Part shown: positions 34,478 through 43,632 of the stretch, in pieces | Position numbering within the stretch: position 1 is the stretch's first letter | Layout: each line of letters opens with the position of its first letter | Assembly: GCA_023512475.1 (NCBI GenBank) | Contig: JAILZL010000025.1 | Location: forward strand, 1 to 43,632 | DNA: 43,632 nt | Reading direction: 5' to 3' | Source: Syntrophobacterales bacterium | Lineage (GTDB): Bacteria > Desulfobacterota > Desulfobaccia > Desulfobaccales > 0-14-0-80-60-11 | The notes under the pieces: generated by a model | Told to the model about the DNA's origin: nothing | The model's input: the letters and a program-made list of their open reading frames with translations, nothing else | The model's database searches: none | Translations under genes and position numbers: made by a program

Positions 34478-35317
34478 TTACAGGATTTCCTCCAGCCACA
34501 GACGGCCTTCAAAGACCACCCGGGTTTCGCCCTCCAGGTAGACCTCCCGGAAGGGCTCGCCGGGGGCGAAGGTCACGGTGAGGACCTCGCCCCCCCGGGT
34601 GTGCACCAGCACCGGGGAGCGCACCTCCTCCAGGCGGGCGGCCACCAGGGCCGCGGCCACCGAGCCGGTGCCGCAGGCCAGGGTCTCGTCCTCCACCCCC
34701 CGCTCATAGGTGCGGATCCACAGTTCGTGGGGGTTTCCCACCTTGATGAAGTTGACATTGGTCCCGGCGGGCTGAAACAGGGGGTGGAAGCGCACCGCCC
34801 GGCCCCAGCGGGTGACGGGCACGGCCTCCAGGTCCGCCACCGGGATGACGGTGTGGGGCACCCCCACCCGCAGGAAATGGCCCGTCAGGGTCTCCTCCCC
34901 CACGGGGATCTCCAGGTGCAGCCGCAGATCGTCCACGTCCGTCAGCTGCACCCGGGCGCTGCGGTCCATCACCTCGCAGTGGATGATGCCGGCCAGAGTC
35001 TCCAGGGTGAGGCGGGGGCCGGCCAGCCCCTGGAGCACCGCAAAGCGGGCGGCGCAGCGGGCGCCGTTGCCGCACATCTCGGCTTCGGAGCCGTCGGCGT
35101 TGTAAAACCGCCAGGCCACATCGGCCCGGTCGCTCGTCTCCAGGAGGATGAGGCCATCGGCGCCCACCCCCACCTTGGGGGCGCACAGGCGCCGGGCCAG
35201 CTTGGGCTGTTCCGGCCGGGGAAAGCAGCGCTCCCGATGGTCAATGAGGATGAAGTCATTGCCGCCGCCGTGCATCTTGAAAAAGGCCACCCGGCGGCAC
35301 TCCTGGGGAGCGGGCAT
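34478..35317 (-). CDS. dapF: Diaminopimelate epimerase
   Basis: This 279-residue enzyme turns LL- into meso-diaminopimelate. The two catalytic cysteines lie in MCGNGARCAARF (near residue 80) and LACGTGSVAAAL (near 220). KMHGGGNDFILID opens the fold, and GNPHELW is also conserved. The ATG overlaps the lysA stop by 1 bp (TGATG), showing translational coupling. Confidence 0.97.
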   Translation of the reverse strand: MPAPQECRRVAFFKMHGGGNDFILIDHRERCFPRPEQPKLARRLCAPKVGVGADGLILLETSDRADVAWRFYNADGSEAEMCGNGARCAARFAVLQGLAGPRLTLETLAGIIHCEVMDRSARVQLTDVDDLRLHLEIPVGEETLTGHFLRVGVPHTVIPVADLEAVPVTRWGRAVRFHPLFQPAGTNVNFIKVGNPHELWIRTYERGVEDETLACGTGSVAAALVAARLEEVRSPVLVHTRGGEVLTVTFAPGEPFREVYLEGETRVVFEGRLWLEEIL

Positions 35318-36582
35318 CAGGCATCCCCTTTCAGAAAGGCGGGAATCCGTTCCCCCCAGATGAGCTGGCGGTAGGTTTCCCGCTTTCTGATAACATAAAA
35401 CTCATCGTCTTTCACCAAGATTTCCGCCACCCGGGGCCGGGAGTTGTAGTTGGAGCTCATGGAGAAGCCATAGGCGCCGGCGCTCATCACCGCCAGGAGT
35501 TCCCCGGGCTGAAACCCCGGGAGCACCCGGTCCTTGGCGAGAAAGTCCCCGGATTCGCAGATAGGCCCCACCACCGAGGCGGTGACCTCCGGCCGGTCCG
35601 CTTCCACCACCGGCCAGACGGCGTGATAGGAGCCATAGAGGCTGGGGCGGGCCAGATCATTCATCCCCGCATCCACGATGATGAAGTGGCGGGCGTCGCT
35701 GTACTTGGTGTAGAGCACCCGGGTCACCAGGATGCCGGCGTTGCCCACCAGCACCCGGCCGGGCTCCAGGATGAGGGTGACCGGGAGGCCCGCCAGCTCC
35801 TGTACCAGGGCGGCGCCATACTCCCGGGGATGCGGCGGCAGCTCATCCTGGTAGGTGATGCCCAGGCCGCCCCCCAGGTCCAGGTAGCGGATGGAGAGGC
35901 CCATCTCCCCCAGCCGGCCGATGAGCTCCCGCAGGCGCTGCACCGCCTCCAGGAAAGGTGCCAGCTCGGTGATCTGGGAGCCGATGTGGCAGGCCACCCC
36001 CACCACCTCAATGCCGGGCAGGGCCTTGGCCCGCCGGTAGTCCCGGAGGGCCTGCTCGAGATTGATGCCGAATTTGTTCTTTTTGAGGCCGGTGGAGATG
36101 TAAGGGTGGGTCTTGGGGTCAATGTCCGGGTTGATGCGCAGGCTCACCCGGGCGGTGGTGCCCAGACGCCGGGCCAGCCGGGAGATGGCCTGCAGCTCCT
36201 GGGAGGACTCGATGTTGAACATCAGAATCCCCGCCCTCAGGGCCTCCCGGATCTCCCCGGGCTTCTTCCCCACCCCGGAATAGACGATCTTGGCGGGGTC
36301 CACCCCGGCTTTCAGAGCCCGGTAGAGCTCGCCGCCGCTGACGATGTCCGCCCCGGCCCCCAGGGAGGCGAAGAGACGCAGGAGGGCCAGGTTGGAGTTG
36401 GCCTTCACCGCAAAGCAGATGAGGTGGGGAAAGCCGGCAAAGGCCTCGTCAAAGGCGTGGAAATGCCGGCTTAAGGTGGCGTGGCTGTAAAGGTAGAAGG
36501 GGGTGCCCACCCGGCGGGCGACCTCCGCCACCGGCACCTGCTCGCAGTACAGTTCCCCCTGGACATAATGGAAATGATGCAT
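35317..36582 (-). CDS. lysA: Diaminopimelate decarboxylase
   Basis: This 421-residue fold-type III PLP enzyme makes lysine from meso-diaminopimelate. PLP lysine is in [13 protein letters not shown] (near 61); GGGLGITY binds the phosphate; [11 protein letters not shown] carries the catalytic cysteine; and [17 protein letters not shown] near the end is typical. The ATG at 36582 (MHHFHYVQG) fits the family start, with GAAGG upstream. No lysine riboswitch is apparent in the 126 bp before it. Confidence 0.97.
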   Translation of the reverse strand: MHHFHYVQGELYCEQVPVAEVARRVGTPFYLYSHATLSRHFHAFDEAFAGFPHLICFAVKANSNLALLRLFASLGAGADIVSGGELYRALKAGVDPAKIVYSGVGKKPGEIREALRAGILMFNIESSQELQAISRLARRLGTTARVSLRINPDIDPKTHPYISTGLKKNKFGINLEQALRDYRRAKALPGIEVVGVACHIGSQITELAPFLEAVQRLRELIGRLGEMGLSIRYLDLGGGLGITYQDELPPHPREYGAALVQELAGLPVTLILEPGRVLVGNAGILVTRVLYTKYSDARHFIIVDAGMNDLARPSLYGSYHAVWPVVEADRPEVTASVVGPICESGDFLAKDRVLPGFQPGELLAVMSAGAYGFSMSSNYNSRPRVAEILVKDDEFYVIRKRETYRQLIWGERIPAFLKGDA

Positions 36583-36708
36583 GCAGCCTTCCTGAAACGG
36601 TGCGGGCGGCCCCAAAGGGGAAGCCCTGCCGTCATGACCTCCCCAGGCACTCCAGCCAGGGCCGGAATACCCGCGGGGAAAGTGACTTCGGCCTTGTCCT
36701 CGCCTGGA

Positions 36709-37827
36709 TTATCGTCTCGCCTCCGCCTCTTCGGAGGGCGGGCTCTCATTGGGCGGCGTGGCGTCGTCCACCGCCGTCACCTGATAGACATACAGACGTC
36801 CGGGCGCCGCCTGCCGGTCCACAAACCCGGGACGGGTTAAAAGCTGGGGGGTGAGCAGGGTGATCCCGGGCTTCCCCGCGGCCCGGCGATAGACCCGGTA
36901 GCCCGCCAGATCCGGGGCGGGGCTGGGGTCCCAGCGCAATTCCACCCCCTGCCGGGTGGGCACCGCCACCAGGTTGAGGGGCGGGGGCGGCGGGGTCAGG
37001 TCCCGGGGCACCGCCCGCAGCGCCGGAGAATCCAGGCTCTCCAGCCAGTCCGGCCCCAGCCGGCGCACCGCCCGCACCGTGTAAATATATTCCACGTTAT
37101 TTTTCAGCGCCACATCCTGGAAGGCCGGCTCCCCCAGGGGCTCGGGGGTGAGGTTCCGGGCCGGGCCGCCGGCCTCCCGGCGATAGACCCGGTAGCCCGC
37201 CAGGTCCGGGGCCGGACTGCCGTCCGCCAGCCGGGTCACCGGACTCCAGGTGAGGCGGGCGCTGCGGTCGCCGGGGGTGGCCGTGAGCTCCCGGGGCGCC
37301 TGGGGCAGCACCCCCCAGGCGTGGGACAGGGTGGGGGAGAACTCCCCCAGCCAGCGCCCCGGCCCGTAAGCCGCCACCTTGTATTCATAGCGGCGCCCGG
37401 GAACCAGCCGGGTGTCCTGATAGATCACCCTGTCCTCCTGCACCTGGGCCTCCCGGGGATAGGCGAGATCGATGTCCGCCCGCACCACGAAGTTCCTGAG
37501 GCAGCGGTCATCGGGCATCACCCCCGCCGTCTCGCAGCGATACAGGCTGAACCCCCGGAGCTGGGTCAGGGGCTGGCCCAGGCGGTCCTGGGTGGGGAAG
37601 CGCCAGCTCACCACCAGGGAGTTCCCTTCCTGGGAGAGTCGGAAATCCCGCACCGGCCCGGGGAGCAGCTCATCCGGGGACAGGGGCGCCGCCTTCTTGC
37701 CGCAGGCGGCCAGGAGGAGCAGGGCGAAGGCCAGGAGGAAGCGGGAGGCCCAGGCGACTCCGTTCCCTGCCCTCCCCCCTTGGCCCCACGCCCCCACCCC
37801 ACCGGACCTGCGGCCGCCTCCTGTCAC
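36709..37827 (-). CDS. Lipoprotein with fibronectin type III repeats
   Basis: This exported lipoprotein is up to 372 residues long. A hydrophobic segment (about 28-41) ends in the lipobox LLAAC, followed by GKKAAPLSPDE, a start seen in small lipoproteins next to lysA and argH in related bacteria. Three fibronectin type III-like domains follow (about 58-160, 160-262 and 265-365), the last two with a near-identical APDLAGYRVYRR. The start is GTG 37827, overlapping the argH stop, or GTG 37797. The role is unknown; it probably sits in the envelope facing the periplasm. Confidence 0.82.
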   Translation of the reverse strand: MTGGGRRSGGVGAWGQGGRAGNGVAWASRFLLAFALLLLAACGKKAAPLSPDELLPGPVRDFRLSQEGNSLVVSWRFPTQDRLGQPLTQLRGFSLYRCETAGVMPDDRCLRNFVVRADIDLAYPREAQVQEDRVIYQDTRLVPGRRYEYKVAAYGPGRWLGEFSPTLSHAWGVLPQAPRELTATPGDRSARLTWSPVTRLADGSPAPDLAGYRVYRREAGGPARNLTPEPLGEPAFQDVALKNNVEYIYTVRAVRRLGPDWLESLDSPALRAVPRDLTPPPPPLNLVAVPTRQGVELRWDPSPAPDLAGYRVYRRAAGKPGITLLTPQLLTRPGFVDRQAAPGRLYVYQVTAVDDATPPNESPPSEEAEARR

Positions 37828-39203
37828 AGCCCCAGTTCCTTCTCCGCCCGGCGCAGGGCCTCCCGGACCCGCTCCGGGGCGGTGCCGCCGGGGGAGGTGC
37901 GCCGGGCCACCACCTTATCCACCGTGAGCCAGTCAAAGACCTCGGGGCCCGCCTGGGAGGCGAACCGCTGGATCTCCTCCAGGGAGAGCTCCCAGAGCTC
38001 CTTTCCCTGGAAGGCGGCATAGCCCACCAGGCGGCCCACCTGTTCGTGGGCGGTGCGGAAGGGCACCCCCTGGGTCACCAGGTAGTCCGCCAGGTCGGTG
38101 GCGGAGAGATAGCCCCCGGCCAGGGCCTGGCGCAGGCGTTCGGGCTTGAAGGTGAGGCTCCCCAGCATGCCCGCCATGAGCCTCACGGAGGCGCGCACCG
38201 TGTCCACCGTGTCGAAGAGGGGCTCCTTATCCTCCTGGAGGTCCCGGTTGTAGGCCAGGGGCAGGCCCTTCAGGGTCATCAGCAGCCCCACGAGGTGCCC
38301 GGCCACCCGCCCGGTCTTGCCCCGGATGAGCTCCGCCACATCCGGGTTTTTTTTCTGGGGCATGATGGAGGAGCCGGTGGCGTAGGCGTCGGAGATCTCC
38401 ACGAAACCGAACTCGGCGCTGGACCACAGGATGAGCTCCTCCGCCAGGCGGCTTAAGTGCACCATGAGGATGGCGGCGTGGGCCAGGAACTCCAGGATGA
38501 AGTCCCGGTCGCTCACCGCGTCCATGCTGTTGCGGAAGACCTGGGGGAAGCCCACCAGCTCCGCGGTGTAGGCGGGGTCGATGGGAAAGGTGGTGCCCGC
38601 CAGGGCCGCGGCCCCCAGGGGCGAGACCCGGATGCGGGCCAGGGATTCCTTCAGGCGCGCCTGATCCCGGCGCCACATCTCGTCGTAGGCCAGCAGATGG
38701 TGGGCCAGGAGCACCGGCTGGGCCCGCTGCAGGTGGGTGTAGCCGGGAAGAATCTCCCCGAAATGCCGGCGGGCCAGCCGCACCCCGGCCCGGCGCAGCT
38801 CCGTCAGGTCGGCAATGAGGCCTTCCACCTCCTCCGCCAGATAAAGGCGCACATCCAGGGCCACCTGGTCGTTGCGGCTACGGGCGGTGTGGAGTTTCCG
38901 CCCCGTCTCGCCGATCTTCTGGATGAGGCGGGTCTCGAGGGCCATGTGGATGTCTTCCAGGGCCGGGTCAACGGGGAACTCCCCCGCCTCGATCTCCTGG
39001 CGGATCTCCTCCAGGCCGCGGATGATGGCCTCGGCTTCGGCCTCGGTCAGGATGCCCTGTTTGGCCAGCATGCGGGCGTGGGCCTGGGAGCCCCGGATGT
39101 CCTGGCGATAGAGCCGCCGGTCAAAGGGGAGGGAACAGGTGAACTCCTCCACCTCGGCGGCGGTCTGTTCCTGAAAGCGGCCACCCCACAGTTTGTCGGT
39201 CAT
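37824..39203 (-). CDS. argH: Argininosuccinate lyase
   Basis: This 459-residue enzyme carries out the last step of arginine synthesis and is of the fumarase/aspartase superfamily. The signature GSSIMPQKKNPD (near 280) is complete, and TARSRNDQVALD, GYTHLQRAQPV and the N-terminal KLWGGRF are present. The length is that of the family (about 460). It is followed directly by the lipoprotein gene. Confidence 0.97.
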   Translation of the reverse strand: MTDKLWGGRFQEQTAAEVEEFTCSLPFDRRLYRQDIRGSQAHARMLAKQGILTEAEAEAIIRGLEEIRQEIEAGEFPVDPALEDIHMALETRLIQKIGETGRKLHTARSRNDQVALDVRLYLAEEVEGLIADLTELRRAGVRLARRHFGEILPGYTHLQRAQPVLLAHHLLAYDEMWRRDQARLKESLARIRVSPLGAAALAGTTFPIDPAYTAELVGFPQVFRNSMDAVSDRDFILEFLAHAAILMVHLSRLAEELILWSSAEFGFVEISDAYATGSSIMPQKKNPDVAELIRGKTGRVAGHLVGLLMTLKGLPLAYNRDLQEDKEPLFDTVDTVRASVRLMAGMLGSLTFKPERLRQALAGGYLSATDLADYLVTQGVPFRTAHEQVGRLVGYAAFQGKELWELSLEEIQRFASQAGPEVFDWLTVDKVVARRTSPGGTAPERVREALRRAEKELGL

Positions 39204-39231
39204 GTTCCTCCAGGTGGGCGCCAGACGGCGC

Positions 39232-39460
39232 TCAGGCCGTCAGTTCCCGCTTCATCTCCTCAAACTGCTCTTTGGTGATCTCCCCCCGGGCGTAACTCTT
39301 TTTGAGGGCCGAGTCGTTCTGCGGTCCGGGGCGGGACCCCAGGGGGTCGGGCCCCGCCCCTTCGGCCCGCGAGACAGAAGGCCATCATGAGCAGCAGGGC
39401 CACCGGCATCACCCCCGGGAAAACCATCCCGGAGGCCCCTGATACGGTTCCCGGGGACAT
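39232..39460 (-). pseudogene. SHOCT-domain small membrane protein, frameshifted
   Basis: An ATG at 39460 opens a frame with a hydrophobic helix (VMPVALLLMMAFCLAG). After a GC-rich stretch near 39365 the sequence continues in the +1 frame as DSALKKSYARGEITKEQFEEMKRELTA, a typical C-terminal SHOCT domain, ending at 39232-39234. In the first frame the sequence turns into unlike protein. A membrane helix plus SHOCT in about 75 residues is the usual layout of such small proteins, so one base seems lost or gained. It lies 28 bp before argH. Confidence 0.7.
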
Positions 39461-39595
39461 ATAGTCCCCCCCCCCCGGCACGGGGTTTGGACCCGCGCCG
39501 TCGCCTGCGGCTCCCCCCTCACGCTCCCTTCCCACGCCCTGAATGGACTGGGGAGGGGGCAAGAAACCTCAACCCTCCCCGTCTCTTTCCAGTCC

Positions 39596-41899
39596 TCAGC
39601 GCCGGCGCCAGCGGGGGCCGGCCGGGGTGTCGATCACCTCCACCCCCTGCCCCCACAATTCCCGGCGGAGGCGGTCGGCGGTGGCATAATCCTTGCGGCG
39701 CCTCGCCTCCTCCCGCTCCCGGAGGCGGGCGTCGATGGTGTCGTCCGTGAGGAAATGGGGGGGCTCCATCACCGCCAGAATGTCGTCCAGCTCCTGGAAG
39801 CGGCTCTGCACCAGGGCGGCGGAGGTGGCGCCCAGGCGGCCCCGGTCCAGCTCCCGGTTGAGCTCCGAGATCGCCTCAAAGATGGCCGCCAGGGCCTTGG
39901 AGACGTTGAGATCGTCGTCCAGGGCGGCCAGCACCTCCTTTTTCATCAAAAAGAGGCGCTCCTCCACCGCCGCCGCCTGGGTGTCCTCGCCGCTGAGGAG
40001 GCTCAAGCGCTCCAGGAAATGGTCCAGGCGGGCCCGGGCCCGGGCCGCGGCCTGAAGGTTGTCCGCCGTATAGGCCAGGGGCTTGCGGTAGTGGGTGGCC
40101 AAAAGGAAGTAGCGCACATCCGAGCCCCTAAAGCCCTCCTCCAGGAGCCGGCGCACGGTGAGCTCCCCCGGATCCTTGGGGGGCTTGCCGTCCTTGAGGA
40201 CGGGCTCGCAGTTGAGCCAGCAGGCCGCCAGGGGCCGGCCGGTGGCCGCGGCAAAGAGGGCGTTTTTGTTCTCTTCGTGGGGGAAGAGGGTCTCAATGCT
40301 CCCCACGTGGAAATCGGCGGTGCGCCCCAGGTGTCTGAGGGCGATGGCGGCGCATTCCACATGCCAGCTGGGCCGGACCTGGCCCCAGGGGGTGGTGAAA
40401 TAGAAGCCGCTTTTGAGCTCCCCCAGCTTGGCCCGTTTGAACAGGGTGAAGTCCCGGGGGTCCTCCTTGGCGTATTCGTCCAGGTCCACGGTCTTCCCCA
40501 GCCGGATCTTGCTCAGGTCCAGGTGGGAGAGGCAGCCGTAGTCTTTGAAGCGGGCGATGTCGAAATAGACGGAGCGCAGCTTTTCGTAGGCAAAGCCCTT
40601 GGTGAGGAGCTTTTTCGCCAGCTCCACCATGTCGTCCACATGCTCGCTGGCCAAGGGGTAGAGGGCCCCCTCCCGGATGCGCAGGCGGCTCAGGTCCTGG
40701 AAGAAATCCTCCCGGAAGCGGCGGGTGAAATCCTTCAGGTCCTGGCCGGCGGCCTGGGCCCCGGCCACGGCCCGGTCGTCCAGGTCGATGAGGCTCACCA
40801 CCTGGCGCACCTTGAAGCCCCGGAAGATCAGGGAGCGGGCCAACAGATCCGCCAGGACCAGGCGCCGGGCCTGGGTGAGGGACAAAGGGGTGGAGAGGGC
40901 CGGCCCATCCACAAAAATGGCCGCCTCCCCCTCCCGCTGGGGGGTGAAGGGCTCCCGCCGGCGGCTCAAGGTGTTGAAAAAGTAGAGGGAGGGGGCCTCT
41001 TTTTCCAAAAACAGGGGGGTGGAGAGGTACCGCTCGCCACTGTCCGGGGCGATGGCCAAAATAAAGCCCTCCTCCAGCTCCCGGGCCAGACGGCGGGCCA
41101 CCGCCACCGCAGCGCCGGAGCTCATGCCCAGAAACAGCCCCTCCTCCCGGGCCAGGCGGCGGGCGGTCTCAAAGGCCTCCTCATCCTCCACGTTGAGGAT
41201 GGCGTCCGCCTGGCCCTTGACAAAGATGCCCGGGACGTAGGATTCCTTGAGGTTTTTCAGCCCCTGGATGGCGTGCCCCAGATAGGGCTCCACCCCGATC
41301 ACCTGGATGGCGGGGTTGAACTCCTTGAGATAGCGGCTCAGCCCCATGAGGGTGCCGCAGGTGCCCATGGTGGCCACCACGTGGGTGAGGCGGCCCTCGG
41401 TCTGCTCCCAGATCTCCTGGGCGGTCTCCCGGTGGGACAAGGGATTGTTGGGGTTGTTGAACTGGTCTACCAGAAAGTATTTGTCCGGATGCTCCCGGGC
41501 CAGGCGGTAGACCTCTTCAATGGCGCCGTCGGTGCCCAGATGGGCCGGGGTGAGGAGGAGCTCCGCTCCCAGGGCCTTGAGGATGCGCTTACGCTCCAGG
41601 GAGGCGGCCTCACTCATGGCGCACAGCAGCCGGTAGCCCTTGACGGCGCACACCAGGGCCAGGCCGATGCCGGTGTTGCCGCTGGTGGCCTCAATAACCG
41701 TCTTGTCGGGGGTGAGCTCGCCGGAGGCCTCTGCCGCCTCAATCATGGCCAGGGCCGGCCGGTCCTTCACCGAGCCCCCGGGGTTGAAATACTCCAGCTT
41801 GACCCAGATCTCCACCCGGGGATTGGGATTGAGGCGCTGGAGGCGCACGATGGGGGTGGCCCCGATGAGTTCCAGGATGTTGTCGGCTTTGAGTTTCAT
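39596..41899 (-). CDS. Cysteine synthase fused to a cysteinyl-tRNA-synthetase-like domain
   Basis: This 767-residue protein starts with a cysteine synthase (about 1-300) with PLP lysine K45 in NPGGSVKDRP, the SGNTG loop and GTCGTLMG. From about residue 304 it is a full-length CysRS homologue, from FNTLSRRREPF to the C-terminal ADRLRRELWGQGVEVIDTPAG. The CysRS half has lost its catalytic signatures. The zinc cysteine and HIGH (C-G-x6-HIGH in active enzymes) read VDGPALSTPLSLTQAR, and KMSKS reads DGKPPKD; WHVEC and FPHEEN remain. It therefore should not charge tRNA in the normal way; it may bind cysteine or tRNA, or catalyse another ligation. The CysK half looks active. The start is ATG 41899 or GTG 41914. 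A functional cysS should exist elsewhere in the genome. Confidence 0.88.
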   Translation of the reverse strand: MKLKADNILELIGATPIVRLQRLNPNPRVEIWVKLEYFNPGGSVKDRPALAMIEAAEASGELTPDKTVIEATSGNTGIGLALVCAVKGYRLLCAMSEAASLERKRILKALGAELLLTPAHLGTDGAIEEVYRLAREHPDKYFLVDQFNNPNNPLSHRETAQEIWEQTEGRLTHVVATMGTCGTLMGLSRYLKEFNPAIQVIGVEPYLGHAIQGLKNLKESYVPGIFVKGQADAILNVEDEEAFETARRLAREEGLFLGMSSGAAVAVARRLARELEEGFILAIAPDSGERYLSTPLFLEKEAPSLYFFNTLSRRREPFTPQREGEAAIFVDGPALSTPLSLTQARRLVLADLLARSLIFRGFKVRQVVSLIDLDDRAVAGAQAAGQDLKDFTRRFREDFFQDLSRLRIREGALYPLASEHVDDMVELAKKLLTKGFAYEKLRSVYFDIARFKDYGCLSHLDLSKIRLGKTVDLDEYAKEDPRDFTLFKRAKLGELKSGFYFTTPWGQVRPSWHVECAAIALRHLGRTADFHVGSIETLFPHEENKNALFAAATGRPLAACWLNCEPVLKDGKPPKDPGELTVRRLLEEGFRGSDVRYFLLATHYRKPLAYTADNLQAAARARARLDHFLERLSLLSGEDTQAAAVEERLFLMKKEVLAALDDDLNVSKALAAIFEAISELNRELDRGRLGATSAALVQSRFQELDDILAVMEPPHFLTDDTIDARLREREEARRRKDYATADRLRRELWGQGVEVIDTPAGPRWRRR

Positions 41900-41957
41900 G
41901 CCCAGGCTTGCCACCCCCGGCGGGGCGGCGTGGCGCCGGAGGCCGCGGCGCGGTCTG

Positions 41958-42206
41958 TCACTCTTCCCGGAATTCCCCTGCCAGGAAGCGGTTGATGAAA
42001 TTCACCACCCGGACGATGAAGGACCGCTGTTCCTCGGGGTTGCTCTCCAATACCGTCATCAGCCGGTGGGTGAGGGCCAGGATCACCATGCCCGCCTCCT
42101 CGGTGGTGATGCCCTCCTCGTTGAAGCGGGCCAGGATCTCGTTGACCAGGGGCCGCAGGCGCTCGGCCATGGCCGCCGCTTCCCTCTCTTCCAGATCGTC
42201 CCTCAC
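41958..42206 (-). CDS. Small helical protein of unknown function
   Basis: This 82-residue soluble, acidic, helical protein starts at GTG 42206, with AGGGGC upstream; an ATG at 42170 is the alternative. No motif is recognised. It precedes the CysK/CysRS-like gene by 58 bp on the same strand and may be its operon partner. Confidence 0.6.
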   Translation of the reverse strand: MRDDLEEREAAAMAERLRPLVNEILARFNEEGITTEEAGMVILALTHRLMTVLESNPEEQRSFIVRVVNFINRFLAGEFREE

Positions 42207-42435
42207 GGGTGCCCCTGCCCTTTCCCGGGGCCGAGGCCCCGTGGTGCTTGTCGCTGATCCACCGGAGGCGGACGGCGAAGTGCCGGTGCCGCTCCCGGGT
42301 TGCCGCCTTCAGGGGGTTTAAGTTACCATATTTTCTCATGGTTTGCAAAGGCTGGCGAGGGGTCCGGACCAGGCCTTCAGTTTGGTGCGCATCTGTTCGA
42401 TAATAGCCTGCAAACGGCCCACGGGGAGGAGGTCC
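42207..42435. other. Divergent intergenic region
   Basis: This 229-bp gap lies between the leftward small gene and the rightward nucleotidyltransferase, so promoters for both long transcripts should be here. An AT-richer patch at about 42317-42352 is a candidate, but I cannot fix -35/-10 hexamers with confidence. Confidence 0.4.
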
Positions 42436-43500
42436 ATGAAAGGCCTGATCCTGAGCGGCGGCAAGGGCACCCGCCTGCGCCCCCTGACGTATACCGCGGC
42501 CAAACAGCTGGTGCCGGTGGCCAACAAGCCCATCCTCTTCTATGTCATTGACAATCTGGCCCAGGCCGGCATCCGGGAGTTGGGGATCATCATCAGCCCG
42601 GAAACCGGCGAGCTGGTGCAGGAGGCGGTGGGGGACGGCAGCCGCTGGGGGGCCGCAATCACCTATATCGTGCAGACCGAACCCGCCGGCCTGGCGCATG
42701 CGGTGCAGGTGGCCCGGCCTTTTCTCCAGGACTCCCCCTTTGTGATGTATCTGGGGGACAACCTCATCCAGAGCAGTATCACCCCCTTCCTCAGCGATTT
42801 TCAGCGGGAGGAGCTGGACGCCCTGGTGCTCCTCAAGGAGGTGGACAACCCCCGGCAGTTCGGGATCGCCGAGGTCAACGGCCAGGGGCGGCTCCTGCGG
42901 CTGGTGGAGAAACCCCAGGACCCCCCCAGCAACCTGGCCCTGGTGGGGGTCTATTTCTTCACCCCCGCCATCCACCCGGTGATCGACACTCTTACCCCTT
43001 CCTGGCGGGGGGAGCTGGAGATCACCGATGCCCTCCAGAACCTCCTCCGTTCCGGGAAAAAGGTGGGCTGGCGCCGCCTGGAGGGCTGGTGGCTGGACAC
43101 CGGCAAAAAGGACGACCTCCTCACCGCCAACACCCTGGTCCTGGACACCCTGGGACAGCGGGACCTCCAGGGGGAGGTGGACGATGCCTCCCAGATCACC
43201 GGGCGGGTGAGCCTGGGACCAGGCTCCCGGGTGGTGAACTCCATCATCCGGGGACCGGCGGCCATCGGTGCCGGCTGCCTCATCGTGGACAGCTTCATCG
43301 GCCCCTTCACCAGCATCGGGGATGGCTCCCGGGTGGAAGCCAGCGTCATTGAGCACTCGGTCATTCTGGCCGGGGCCTGCATCTCCCGGGTGGACCGCCT
43401 GGAGGACAGCCTCCTGGGCCGCAACGCCCGGGTGGCCCGGCACAACAGCCGCCGCTCCCTCCAGCTCCTGCTGGGGGACGACGCAGTGGTGGAGTTGTAA
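42436..43500 (+). CDS. Glucose-1-phosphate thymidylyltransferase, long form
   Basis: This 354-residue sugar nucleotidyltransferase has the N-terminal [27 protein letters not shown], which holds the G-x-G-T-R-x(n)-P-x-T...K catalytic pattern, then YLGDN and EKP. The C-terminal part (about 245-354) has the hexapeptide-like repeats of a left-handed beta-helix, as in the long RmlA/StrD/GraD group. It makes a dTDP- or UDP-sugar from a sugar 1-phosphate for polysaccharide synthesis. GGAGG at 42425-42429 precedes the ATG by 6 nt. No other sugar genes follow within the last 132 bp, which hold nothing recognisable. Confidence 0.9.
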   Translation: MKGLILSGGKGTRLRPLTYTAAKQLVPVANKPILFYVIDNLAQAGIRELGIIISPETGELVQEAVGDGSRWGAAITYIVQTEPAGLAHAVQVARPFLQDSPFVMYLGDNLIQSSITPFLSDFQREELDALVLLKEVDNPRQFGIAEVNGQGRLLRLVEKPQDPPSNLALVGVYFFTPAIHPVIDTLTPSWRGELEITDALQNLLRSGKKVGWRRLEGWWLDTGKKDDLLTANTLVLDTLGQRDLQGEVDDASQITGRVSLGPGSRVVNSIIRGPAAIGAGCLIVDSFIGPFTSIGDGSRVEASVIEHSVILAGACISRVDRLEDSLLGRNARVARHNSRRSLQLLLGDDAVVEL

Positions 43501-43632
43501 GTGGGGGCAAAGGAGCATGCCCGGGCGCCCGGCAGGCGGTGGAAGAACACCTTCTCCCAAATCCGGCAGGATGGGGCGGGCCGATTGTGCCCTTAGGCGA
43601 CGCCACCTCCCAATTATGGGGTTGGGGGAGAG

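Noticed and set aside
36583-36708. Lysine riboswitch before lysA
   Set aside because: The 126-bp gap is too short for a full lysine aptamer, and the conserved core is not seen.

Overview
This 43.6 kb window is GC-rich DNA (roughly two thirds G+C, stronger at third codon positions). Gene content points to a Gram-negative bacterium, most likely of the Desulfobacterota (formerly Deltaproteobacteria). There is an LptE-type LPS lipoprotein, lysine synthesis through LL-diaminopimelate aminotransferase, and an argH-lipoprotein-lysA-dapF-dapA-dapB order that I recall from that group. The phylum is an inference; no rRNA is present.

The left part (1-13210) is accessory. It opens with the edge of a CRISPR array (36-bp repeats) and its probable leader. 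A rightward operon follows: a cobalamin-binding sensor protein and a DevBCA/MacB-type ABC exporter (permease, ATPase, HlyD-like adaptor). The adaptor gene is broken by an insertion that duplicates 29 bp of the gene around 32 bp of foreign sequence, exactly the 61-bp unit of a type I-E CRISPR. This looks like a spacer integrated at the wrong place, inside a gene. Next is a two-gene locus of about 7 kb: a giant STAND/AAA-type ATPase, whose N-terminus lies in another frame behind an A8 run, and a protein with a C-terminal HEPN RNase-type motif. I read it as a candidate antiphage system, not one I recognise. It ends near a tRNA-Leu(UAA), a decayed tyrosine recombinase and a tRNA-Leu(CAA).

The middle (13211-28203) is mostly housekeeping. 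On the minus strand are an ECF sigma / zinc-finger anti-sigma / Spy-CpxP-like periplasmic protein operon, a Tim44-like membrane protein, tyrS, a nitroreductase, an orphan DNA methyltransferase and a family 2 glycosyltransferase. On the plus strand are pcnB and then leuS, lptE, a helical unknown, an AAA ATPase and holA. The minus-strand rpsT converges on holA.

The right part (28437-42206) is one long minus-strand series: a small unknown gene, a cysteine synthase / cysteinyl-tRNA-synthetase-like fusion, a frameshifted SHOCT gene, argH, a fibronectin-type lipoprotein, lysA, dapF, dapA, dapB, an FAH-family hydrolase, dapL, folK, a YHS/TRASH-like membrane protein, a transaldolase and pgsA. Together the dap genes, dapL and lysA cover lysine synthesis from aspartate semialdehyde without succinylated intermediates. 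In the fusion protein both class I synthetase signatures of the CysRS half are lost. The window ends with a plus-strand long-form sugar nucleotidyltransferase (RmlA/StrD type).

The strongest candidates for something new are the ectopic CRISPR-like unit in the adaptor gene, the STAND/HEPN locus with its frameshift junction, and the CysK-pseudoCysRS fusion.
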